Below, piece by piece: positions 10,841-20,913 of a stretch of 60,000 nt of DNA (position 1 is the stretch's first letter; each line of letters begins with the position of its first letter). The stretch lies in NCBI RefSeq assembly GCF_029227915.1, contig NC_079880.1:9825501-9885500 (forward strand), written 5' to 3'. The position numbers were made by a program, and so were the translations under genes. The notes under the pieces were generated by a model, which had not been told where the DNA came from, made no database searches, and worked only from the letters and a program-made list of their open reading frames with translations. Origin of the DNA: Hydractinia symbiolongicarpus. Its lineage: Eukaryota > Cnidaria > Hydrozoa > Anthoathecata > Hydractiniidae.

Positions 10841-12516
10841 AATAACAATAACAATAACAATAACAATAACAATAACAATAACAATAACAACAACATTAAC
10901 AACAACAACAACAATAACAATAGCAACAACAACAACAACAATAATAACAATAACAATAACAACAACAACAACAATAACAATAGCAACAACAACAATAACA
11001 ACAATGACAACGACAACAATAAAAATAACAATAACACCACCATCAACAATAACATTAACAATAAGAACAACAACAGCGACAATGACAACAACCATAACAA
11101 AAACAACCACAACAACTTACTTTTCGTTGACAAGGATTCTTTGAAAACACAAGTATAGCTCGTCCCGACTTGCTGTATTACTTGAACTTCTCTAGGACTT
11201 GTTTCCAGTGGACGTGATACGTATTTAACTGTAAATTCAGATGATAACTAAAAAAATCATGATTATGAAATTTGATAACGTATTATAAATAAAAATAAGA
11301 ACAAGTAACTATAATAAATCTCTTACGCCTTTTTTCTTCTTGGATATTGGTGGTAATATTGGCTTTGAAAAAGTTTTGTTTCCTGATGTTTGTCGATGGT
11401 TGTCTTTCTCCTAAAAACAAATAAACAAAAAATAAACAACAACTATCCTACAAACTACAAAATTAACCGCTATAACTAAAGTGAGTACTGGGTACGAGTT
11501 TTGAATATTTAATTGGTAAACAACCTACCTTTGGAGTTTTCTTTTTAGCTTTATTATTCGCGCCTATTTTAGGCAACTTAGTACTTCTTCCTTTTTCTGT
11601 ACTATCGGGTCTGCCCTGGTGGAGATATGAAATCAATTCCTTCGAACTTTTGCACTGTCGTTCTGAGCGCATCTTCTTCACCAATTCAACTTTCAGTGCG
11701 TGTTCCAATTCTTTTTGCGCTCTATGTTCACGCATGCGCTGAAAGATTAAAAAGATTACGTACAGCAATGGAAGTTATCTTTGAAAACTGTAAGTTACTT
11801 GAGATATCTGAGAGATATCCATCTTTAAAGTTTTTTAACCCCTTCCGCATGTGTCAACCTTATTATCAGGGTCACTTATCGCCGTTCCGATGTCAGGCGT
11901 CAGATGATATAGGGTATCTCATATCATCTGATATCGGGGACGGGGAAAAGAGCACAAAAAGTTATAATTAATCACCGGAGCAAATAGGGCTATGATTACA
12001 AAACATCTTTTCCTACATACTTGTTGATGTAATGCTCTTTCCGTTATTTGTTTTTCTTGCAATAACCTCATTTCTTTTTGACGTTTTTTGAGTTTCAACC
12101 TCAAACGATGTGTGCTTTCGTCTGTGATATATCCATCCTTAGTGATCTAAAATTGAGTGTGGCCACGTTGAGTCAGACCATGCTAGTTTTTCTCTTACCA
12201 ATTGGTTTATATTAATCACAAGCGAGGTCATACTTACCAGGCCAGCTTTAAGAAGATGTTTTTGCACTGTTTCGTTAGCAAAGTAGTGTGCTAAGCTCTC
12301 ATCTTGCAAACTGTTGTACTGGTCAAGAAGTCTGAAAAATATTTGTTTATGGTAACAAGAAGAAACAAGAGGAACAGTAAAAGTTGTTGAAGACGTTTTT
12401 GTTGGGAAGGAAATCAGTAGAGGGAGATGAAAGTAGCAAACACAGATGTCCTGTAGAAGAAACGGAAAATCAAAAGCTTCAAAATATTTGATATACCTTC
12501 CCTCCTTATGATTCAT
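7593..12516 (-). CDS. ERICH3-type protein with DUF4590-like domain, acidic region and C-terminal leucine-rich repeats (paralogue B, 949 aa)
   Basis: Twelve coding exons join in phase: 12516-12497, 12331-12238, 12146-12021, 11738-11529, 11410-11327, 11247-11121, 10623-10437, 10344-10293, 10196-8940, 8776-8696, 8445-8351 and 8109-7593. Residues 1-80 are the ERICH3 N-terminus (MNHKEGRLLDQYNSLQDESL, HLLKAGL, ITKDGYITDES). Residues 81-178 are basic and coiled. Residues 179-283 resemble DUF4590, with the marks CCEYK...GCRIGGK...FHLVSIEG. Residues 283-700 are extremely Glu/Asp/Ser-rich and carry a 19-aa repeat. Residues from about 705 to 949 are ribonuclease-inhibitor-type leucine-rich repeats (LNGNPLGDEGI, LDIGGCNVSDKGAK, LDVEGNFLDDVAGE). 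Human ERICH3 has no such repeats that I recall. The start was chosen because exon 1 (20 nt) and the following exons match paralogue A exactly. The exon 10 donor (8696 or 8702) is the least certain border. A ciliary role is inferred from the family. Confidence 0.82.
8147..8215. repeat. Small palindromic repeat ending in CCCTGGGGACGAGG
   Basis: GGTTTTTCTGCCTTTTTGATA is followed after three bases by its near reverse complement TATCAAAAAGACAAAAAACC, and then CCTGGGGACGAGGGTG. The same terminal motif, CTCGTCCCCAGGG, recurs near 40673, 40987 and 42110. It lies in the intron before the last exon of the ERICH3-LRR gene. Confidence 0.5.
8548..8690 (+). repeat. SINE family A, 3' fragment
   Basis: The sequence GGTAGGTAATGCCGGTGT through GAAGTGGCTATATCCTTTAT is clearly homologous to the minus strand of 41582-41690. 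It is a truncated, tail-end copy inserted in an intron of the ERICH3-LRR gene. The tRNA-like head is missing. Confidence 0.65.
9172..9343 (-). repeat. 57-bp coding tandem repeat in the acidic region
   Basis: Three near-identical 57-bp units encode GEKRDTDQVGIGEDSEEES-type 19-residue repeats in frame within exon 9 of the ERICH3-LRR gene. The near identity of the DNA suggests recent expansion. Confidence 0.85.
10660..11110. repeat. (AAC)n microsatellite filling an intron
   Basis: About 450 bp of AAC/AAT triplets occupy almost the whole 497-bp intron (10624-11120) that splits the DUF4590-like domain. Poly-Asn, poly-Leu and poly-Val frames here are artefacts. Confidence 0.9.
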
Positions 12517-14314
12517 TGTGTTGTGGAAATCTTGTTTCGATATTTTCACATTCAACCTAAAGATAATAACATCAACTATTCTTGGAAATTTTTTGAAAAC
12601 TGATTTTACCTCGAAGACGAGGATATTTCAAAAGGGTGGCAACAGTCATGGGTGTTATAGTTGAACAAAATATACTCATTATAAAACTCTTATGAAAAAA
12701 TGTAGTGGAATATGCAAATCTTTGGAATCCAATCTATTTTTTCAGATTTGCTTCATAATTAAATTTTACATCTAATAACATCTATCATTAAAAAATATTT
12801 TCATTCATTTCTGCTAGCAATTAATATCTGGAAATTATAATCAGTAAATTTCCACCAGTTAACTTTTTTAAAAACCATATATTGTACGTTCTGGCTAATT
12901 AAGTTCTTGTATCCGATTGAAGAGAGAAGCATTGTATTCGGTAAATTATTCATTTGATGTTGTTGAACGAATCAAATTTTATTATGACGTCTTCAATATG
13001 TCTTCACAGTTTTTAAAAAATATTTTCTCTTTGCTGTTCGCGACAGCACTGTTGCTCGTGTTGTCATCACGACTCTCACATAATAATGAAGGTTTTTGGA
13101 CTTGGACAGGAAAGGTGATGTGACAAGCAGGAAGAAAGAAAAACCATGGTGGCAATATATAAGTATTGGTGTTTGCAAAACTAAAAGGTTTTTCGTCAAC
13201 AATTTTCTAAACTGTCGCAAATTGCAGACCAGCCTTCACCAAATATAATTATTTAAATTCCGTTAAACCATTGAAGTATGAGAAAGATCTATTCGAATTC
13301 TGTAAACGGTTTTTCTTTATCGGCCTTCTTTTTAGCCGATAACATTTTCTATGTAATGGTATCCAAAGTTTCGGCAATCGGTTGAGCATATCGTTACATA
13401 AATACATACCAAAATGAAAACAGTAATTATACATGCCTTTAGAAAAAAGTATGAAGTAAAACTCGAGGTTTCAGCCAGGATAGGAAATGGTTGATTATGT
13501 TTTACACTGCTTCTGATTTTCAACAAAGTGATTTCGTTGCATTGCTTTGTGATGACATTGCATTGGAAATATTTTTTTTTTGTTTTTCGCGCTTTTGAAG
13601 TCGTGTTTTGTGTGAATTACTGTGCATTTTCTACGGTATTTAATTTTTTGCAGAAAATAGATATTTAGGGAGGCAAGACAATTTGCCGAGAACGCGGATT
13701 GGAATTAATTTATTACGACGCCAGCTACTGGCATTCATGGGTCACTTTCCGTGGAATACAATAATATCAAAGTTGTTGTTGTTGGGGAGAGTAACACTTT
13801 TTTCTATACCAATATTATATTTTGTCGTTCGTTCTTCAAAGTGTTGATCGTTTCTAATTTTACCTCGACACAAACTTAAACGCAGACGTAATGCAGACGC
13901 ATGCAAAATTAGTTTTTGCTTGGGATGTTAATTCCAAGTCCTGTTAGTTATTCATAAAATCAGGCAGAATATGTTGAAATAATTTCCTCTTCTTTGCGCC
14001 CAATGCCATAACATAAGTGTTTGGCTATATATACCAGATTTCCAACATTGTTTGCAATTTCAGCAAGGAATCCTCATTTTGCATAACCTTGAAATTTTCG
14101 CTAGAATAATTGTTAAATATTTAAGCATTTCTGCTAACTCCAACACGGGGGCCAAATTCACCTTCTCACGGACAAGCAACATAAAAAACATACGAACAGT
14201 ACATGATGTTAACAATACTTCAATTAAATACAAGATATATAGCTATAAAAAATTCGCCTAGGATAAAAAATTCAAAAAAATATCAGTGTCAGAATATTCT
14301 ACGCATGCGTGGCT
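12517..14314. other. Intergenic region between ERICH3-LRR 5' end and ZDHHC6 3' end
   Basis: An acceptor-like TTATTATCTTTAG sits 40 bases upstream of the ERICH3-LRR start codon (AG at 12558-12557). Otherwise only short frames without support are present. No exon, RNA gene or long repeat was recognised. Confidence 0.45.
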
Positions 14315-17300
14315 TCAACTCGTTTTTTTGATCAATGTGATACCATCTTCCACGAGTTCTTCTACACAACATCTCGGAATCCATCCTTTTAGTCGATGTT
14401 CTTGACCAAGAGTAAAGGTTTTGTCTAATGAAATAAAAATGTATCAGTGCTGTCAAGGGTATTGATAGTCCTTTCTCGAGAAGGCCAGGTGAGCAAAAAT
14501 TTACCTAAGCAACTAGTGAACACAACTAGTAAAAAATTAAATTTCAAAAAACTTTTTTTAAAACATATAGCTTACACGAGCTCTGCTTTCGAAGTTACAA
14601 AATTAAATATATAAGATCTAATCGTTAACCAAGAAAAAAATCCACGCGTTCGCTCATCTTTCAAATATCGCCTTTCGTGTGTTCGTAGCATGGCTATAAA
14701 TTGTGAAGAGACAAAACACGGGTATTCATGTATAGACTAGTCGAAAGCCCGTGGATAAATCCACGGGTTCGCCTGTCCTTTACATACCGCATTCCGTGTG
14801 TTTCGCTACTACCGTTACCTTTTTGCGCAGAGACAAACAGACAACGGCCATTTAATACTTTAACATACAAAGAAAATGGGGGAGTAGGGTCAGAAAGATT
14901 GTGAAAAATGACAACCGGGTCAGCTTTCCCTCTCCCAACCTTTATACTAAAACGCCAACAAAATAAACTCCGGCGGATATTTTTAAAGATTTTATTTTAT
15001 AAGGCGAGGGTACACTTAAGATAAAAGACCGAAAGCAAAGTATATTTTTCGAAACTTGAAAGCGAAAAAGGAATTTTTTTTAAAAGGAGCGCTGTATGGG
15101 TGAGATTAATGCTTCAGAAAGGGGCGTGGTGGTTTCCAAATCACTCGCAATCAGTTTCTTGCACGTGAATTGCGCAATTTTTGTTAGCTAAATGGGAATA
15201 AAATAAAACATTGGAAACGATAGGGCGGTGTTTTGACGCCCGATTTAAGAAATGAAAATAAAAACGCATACTTTTCGTTTTCTGAAAATCCTCTTGTTTT
15301 TCACCATATACCCAATATCTGAAAATGAAATGGCAGAAAATTTCACGAAAGATTGAAAACAAAAGAACGAAAGTCAACTAAAATGAGAGAAGTTCTTACT
15401 TTTTGAAACGTGTTGCATGAAACACATTCCCCACTTCGATCGGAACACGAACTTCGTCCGAACACGGTATGTCACAAAAAACTCGAAAACCAAATTTTAA
15501 TGGAAACCAGGTCCCAGTGTATGGCTTTATTACTTTATAAATGATCTGAAAAAATGAGAAGCAAATAATGAACAAGCAACAAACAAAACAAAACAAAACA
15601 AAACAAACAAAAAACAAAAAAGAACAACGAAACAAAACAAAACAAAAAACTAATAAACAACAGTAAACAAACAAAACGAAACAAGCAAACAAACTAAACA
15701 AAACAAGCAAACAAAACAAGCAAACAAAACAAGCAAACAAACAAACAAACAAAAATTACTCACAGTTCTATCCCTTTTAATATCCTTTTGTTCCAACTGT
15801 TCTACCTAGGAATGAAAAATTCCGCGTGATTTTTATTTGGGTTGTTGATTTTTGTTGTGAATTAATGTTTGACGGATACAAAATTTGAGGTAGATTTGAT
15901 TTGGCTAGTGACGAAAAACGTTTTCTTTAACTTTAGTTATATTGGCAAAGAAAACTTTAAAATCTCATGTTCATTTTGCTTAATCGATAATTTTGTCGGG
16001 AAGGATTGTGCCCAAAAATCCACTTCAACAAATTGTTTTCGATATTGGCAGGAATTAATGACTTTTGTTTTTAATTCCACGTATTTTAACAAAATCCTCT
16101 CCAAATTACTCCACGTCAAAATTTCTCCACTTAAGTTATTTAGAACTACACCATACAACGACAACAACCACTGTAAAGTGGTAAAATGTTTTTGACATTT
16201 GCGGTAAAAACCATCAGTTTTAGGCCAGCGTGAACTGTGTGCTCACACAAATTTTAATACAAGCAAAATAAAGACGTTACTAACTAATGAGTTACTTACA
16301 GTTAAATCGTACTTCCCGCACCCTTCAAATACTGGCCACGTGATTCCATCTCCAACATAGTCATGTGACCAAGTTAGAACCTATCACAAAGGTTCATAAC
16401 GTGATATAAAATAAAGCAAAATAAAAAAACGCATGCTCAATGAAATGTTTGTGCTACCTGCGAGATGTTTTCTGTGAGACCAAGATCGTACGGGTAAACA
16501 AACACTTCTCCATCATAACGGTTTCTAGCTGTCGCCTACAAAAAGTAACGTCTTATATTAGCACTTAAAACAATGTTAAACAATAAGAGAGTTGAATTTC
16601 CTTACCTTTTCAACTATCCAAGATTCAATGCCTGTTTCATTTCGAAATATATTTCGAGCCTGAAAAAATACGGAAAAAATAAAAATTTCCACAATGACGT
16701 TGAATTACCAGCTTCATATAGTCGGATATTTCCTGTTTTTACAATTTTTCGTGGAACGAATTTTCATGGTCCAGAGATGTAAAAAGGAGATAGGGTTTAG
16801 CAAGGCATTAAACTATTTGCCTCGTTTATTTCCAACGTTTATATTAAATCTTATATACAAATTGTTTAATTTTTGTTAGTACCACCTTTAATACTCATCT
16901 TAATAAACTCTCTATGTCAAATAAAACATCGGACCACACTTCTTAAGGGATCGCTGTAACAATTAAAAATACATCCATTGAACACGCTCATGGGTGTCTT
17001 CACAACATAGACACAACATTACCTGATAGAACAGGAGGATAGCAACAGCTATAGTCACTCCGAGGGACAGACCGATACCAAAGAATAAACAAAACATAAT
17101 GAAATGGCTCATTGGAATGTTAGCAGAAGGATTCACTTCCAACAGCAAACGACCTCGTATCTGAAAAAATAAAAAAGATAGATATGTAAATCTTTTGTAT
17201 TTTTCTGAGAGGGTGTGTATCCACCCCAATTTTTATTTTCTTTTTTAATAAAAAATGTGGTTTGTTTATTGCTACGTTATGGAATATAATCACGCAGCGA

Positions 17301-18642
17301 ATGGACGCTATTTCGTGTGTCTGTTGCACGACACCTTTCTTGCGGACAGACAAACAAAATACGGCTATTATTATAGAGACTAGGCGTATATTAGTTCTGT
17401 ATTAGTTTTATTTTCACTCACAAAGCATATGTCAAGTAGAGCATGGTACCAAAATCAAAGCGAACAATAAAACGACAAACAAAACAAACAAACAAACAAA
17501 CAACCCACCCAAATTAAATGATCAATGACACAGAACAACATCATCATAGCAGCATGGAAACAACCAAGTACAACAAAAAATAAAAACAATGTGAAACTTT
17601 TGTGGTTGTAATGGCCAACACAGTTGTTTATCCATGGACAATGATGATCCATTTTCATGATACAGCTACATGAAAACAGAAAGAAATAACTTCAGCAAAA
17701 AGTACTAGCTGGAGAAAAGTAAAAATTTTTTTTTGGCTTATACTTTAATTGACGCTTAAGTTGCTCTCATTAGAAGCCAGATTATATTACATAATTGACT
17801 TTTAAAGTTGTTATTTTATTCAAGAAATAATCTATCGCATGATTTACTAGTTATTTTTACAGTCCAAACTTATTTCTCCTGATTTTAAAAAACTAGATTA
17901 TAAAACAAAGTAGTGCTAAAGACAGCCGGAGAGGGTATTGTCCAAGTAAGGGGGGAGATAAGAATCCAATGTATGCATACTTGATAAGAGAAAATTAGGT
18001 TCCTACCTTTTACACTTTTTGCAGTGATGAGCACGAGGAGCCTTGTAGCCTTGACAAGGTTTACAATATTGAAGAAATTCTACATCTTCTGCATTCTCCT
18101 AAAAATCCCCATTCTTACACAATTTTTTATGTTGGTCAACTTTAAACAAACATCCAAGAATCATTTTTATGAAATACATAGCAACTAACTAACGCCTTCT
18201 TAACAGTACAAAAAATATCTCCAGGTTTTTCAATTTTTTTGCTGACGCTAACATAGCTTTGAATCAGACTAGCAACTATGTTGTGACTGTGGGGAATCAT
18301 ATATGTTTTTTTAAATGTCAAAAGATACAGCACTGAAATGAAAAACAATTCCCAATATTCCTAAATCTTGATTTATACTCTCCGTCACAAATAAATAATC
18401 AATCAAGTAAACATATTTACCGGTTTCCATTGATACGGAAGGTGACCAGGACCAAGAAACGCTGCTTTCAAGAAGTTTTTCAAAATCAAATAAAGCCATA
18501 CGCACAATAATATCAGGTTAAAAATCCCAACTGCATTATCAGGCGGAAACCAAACGAACACGGTCAGTAGTGAAAACAAATACAAAACAATTATGATCGT
18601 CAGCGCAACGATAGGGCCCCAGTGGAGCAAACGATGGCCCAT
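14315..18642 (-). CDS. ZDHHC6: Palmitoyltransferase ZDHHC6 (DHHC enzyme with C-terminal SH3-like region), 388 aa
   Basis: Eleven exons join in phase: 18642-18421, 18098-18007, 17665-17509, 17160-17023, 16659-16606, 16535-16458, 16380-16300, 15805-15764, 15545-15400, 15318-15272 and 14424-14315. The order is: [11 protein letters not shown] and two membrane segments (about 1-75), a Cys-rich finger with [19 protein letters not shown], the catalytic [10 protein letters not shown] (about residue 112), two further membrane segments ([12 protein letters not shown]..., then [17 protein letters not shown]), [21 protein letters not shown], and an SH3-like tail with [15 protein letters not shown] and [10 protein letters not shown]. 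It ends in IKKTS, so a KKXX-type ER-retrieval signal is kept, as in vertebrate ZDHHC6. The enzyme S-acylates ER proteins. Length is close to the human 413 aa. The N-terminus is about 13 residues shorter: the first exon begins at an acceptor-like TTATAG (18664-18663) and the first in-frame ATG is used, so a missed tiny upstream exon is possible. Confidence 0.9.
14640..14855 (-). mobile_element. Tandem pair of degenerate non-autonomous Helitron-like elements
   Basis: The copy with its 3' end at 14737 ends in a CCCGTGGATTTATCCACGGG-type hairpin followed by CTAG and a flanking T (minus strand). Its 5' part carries the family core CGTTGTCTGTTTGTCTCTGC. Immediately to its left (14640-14736) a worse copy with CACGCGTTCGCTCATC and a TATAGA-type 5' end abuts it head to tail. 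Both lie in the last intron of ZDHHC6. The relationship to 51538-51710 is clear by eye. Confidence 0.55.
15565..15757. repeat. Low-complexity (CAAAC/AAACA)n tract
   Basis: About 190 bp of CAAAA/CAAAC repeats lie in the ZDHHC6 intron between the exons at 15545 and 15764. The minus-strand Phe/Cys/Leu frame here is an artefact. Confidence 0.85.
17290..17388 (-). mobile_element. Helitron-like element, 5'-end fragment
   Basis: On the minus strand the fragment starts TCTCTATAATAATAGCCGTA. It continues through TTTGTTTGTCTGTCCGC and ACACACGAAATAGCG, matching the 5' part of 51538-51710. The hairpin/CTAG 3' end is absent. It lies in a ZDHHC6 intron. Confidence 0.5.
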
Positions 18643-20913
18643 ATCTTTCAAAAGGTATGTTTCTATAACAAAAAAATTGTAGTTGTTTAGAAAAATTGTA
18701 CCTTTGTTTTAGAGAATACTATTCAAACGCAAACTTTTTAAGAGTATGGCAAAAACATTACGAGACATAAGAACCCATATTGAGTCACTTTTTGGAAATG
18801 ACTATTTATGAGTTTATTTAAAAAAAGACACATAATCAAAAAGGGCTACCACATTGCTCAAGTAGTCTGTTTTTTGCACAGTTTAAAAAAAAAACAGTTT
18901 TTTACTTACTGATATGGTAGAAGAATTCATTTGTATAATCTGTGTTTAAGTTTTTCTTTCACATCTTTATTATTATTATTATTGTTACACTATCTTTTCT
19001 CAACGTCTGAACAAAAAAAAGAACCAGCACTGGAATAAGTTACAAGACACGCAAATACATAAAAAAATCATATTTGGCATTTCATTGCAATACAGTCTGG
19101 GATTCTTATTTAACTTTGACGTATTAAAATATTTCGAGAAAGTACAGCAAAAAATCATAAAATTAGCATTCGTATGGAGTTAAAAACGTGAATTATTCTC
19201 AAGTTTTTTTTCGATAAAAATTTGTATTGTAGATTTTCAATAAGGGTATTCTTATTACAGAACGTCCTCTGTGTAATATTTTGAGTAAAAGAGTGAAAGT
19301 TTTAACCATGAGAGTATAATGCTTTAAGTTATAACATATAAAACATCTTGTGCACGCAATTCAAATTATATTGCTTAAAGATACAATAAAAAATTGTTCC
19401 ATTTATATATATATAAATATTTTTAGCTTAACATTGCTAAAATAATTTATGATCTAAATACACTAATATATAAAACACATCTGGAAAATTTGCACAGATG
19501 TCTTTACAACTTGCACCGCTTACTTTTGATTTATATTGTAAAACTGCTCAAAATAATATTAACGTAAGTTTAGTGTAACAATTTTTTTTGAAAAAAATCT
19601 AATTTGAGTGGTATGATAGCAATGTGTAACAAAGTTAGAAATATATATTCGTCTGTCTGTCTAACTAATAATAAAAAACGGCTTGTTTACAAATGATGTC
19701 ATCCATTTTTTGAAGATTTTTACTTTGTTCGCCTCCATCAACTTGTGTCATCTTTCCCCTTACCCTGAGTTGATGTCAGCTTTTGGATAAATACCCCTTA
19801 TAATAGCAACTCATCACATTCAATGTAAACATTTTCAAAAAAAAAAACTTTTGCTTGATTAGAAAAATCAAAGGTTTAAAAATTGTAAAGGTTGACATCA
19901 ACAGTATTGTAACCTCCCCACCTCCCCTATCCACCAGTGTTAACTTTAGCATACTTCCCTCCCAACAACAATTGACATCATTTTGTAAACAATCTTCAAC
20001 AAAAGATGGATAAGTAGACCTAAAAAATCAGTTGAGCAAATTCATTTGTGTGAATGAATTACCAACATTATTTTATAACTGTTATGTTCCTGTTTGTGTT
20101 TTATATGCTACGTGCCATATCTGCTTTGTATATTACATGTATCTATATGTGTATGTGTGCACGTGATAGAAAAGATAGAGACTTCGTTTGGTATTCTCAC
20201 TCGTGTTTTTATCTCTGTGACACATAATAACGACTTTCCACTGGATTGATTTAGTCAACCACTACTTCAATTATTTCAACAATAAAGAAAGAAATAAACA
20301 ACATTTTGTTAAAAAAAACAAAAAAAACAATTAAATTAGCTGATCATGCCACATAAATAAAACAGCTTCGACAAAGACTGATAGAAAAACAGATTTAACA
20401 AAAACTTGTAGTGTTGTCAATGGGACTATGCAACAAAATGCAAAGTTTTAACACTGTACAAACTTTTGCGTTTTTCACAGGTAAAAACAACATTACTATA
20501 AAAAAAATACATCTCATACATACAATGCAATATCAAACTTTTTACGAGGACAATTTTCGGCATACTTTAGATTACTAGTCCATAGACTGTAGCAATCAAC
20601 ATTTCAAAAGAAAAACAGTCATCTATTATTTCAGATTGTTTTAAAACATATTTAAGAAAAGTAATCTGTACAATTCAACATAGACATTCTACCTTTCCTA
20701 CAAATAAATTTTACTTTCATTCTTCAAAAAATAGTGCATAAAAATAGAATAATAAATAAATACAATAAAATCAGATTTCATAATGCGCAACTATACAATA
20801 CAAAATTTACATCAGGTCTCTGAATTTTGATTGTTTGACGAGGTGGTTATTGTTGTCTGTGATAAAATCTGAAATCGTTTTTTTATGAAAACTCACCATC
20901 CGACAAAAATCAG
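18643..20913. other. Intergenic region between ZDHHC6 and SLC22A18
   Basis: No coding exon was recognised. A nested imperfect palindrome occupies about 19681-19995 (next entry). A TATTATTATTATTATT tract lies near 18968. A missed short 5' exon of ZDHHC6 could lie here. Confidence 0.4.
19681..19995. repeat. Imperfect foldback repeat
   Basis: GTTTACAAATGATGTCATCC (about 19684) pairs with GACATCATTTTGTAAAC near 19975. Nested inside, GTTGATGTCAGCTTTT (about 19773) pairs with AAAGGTTGACATCAAC near 19886. The arms are diverged. It is probably an old foldback MITE. Confidence 0.4.

Noticed and set aside
10433-11158. Long poly-Val, poly-Leu and poly-Asn frames
   Set aside because: They translate the AAC microsatellite in three frames. 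The true coding part is only 10623-10437, and 11121 onwards.
12917-13123. Plus-strand frame with a hydrophobic stretch
   Set aside because: It is isolated and unsupported by splice sites or similarity, and overlaps a minus-strand frame equally unsupported.
15396-15752. Phe/Cys/Leu-rich minus-strand frame of 118 codons
   Set aside because: Only 15545-15400 is a real ZDHHC6 exon. The rest translates the CAAAC tract of the intron.
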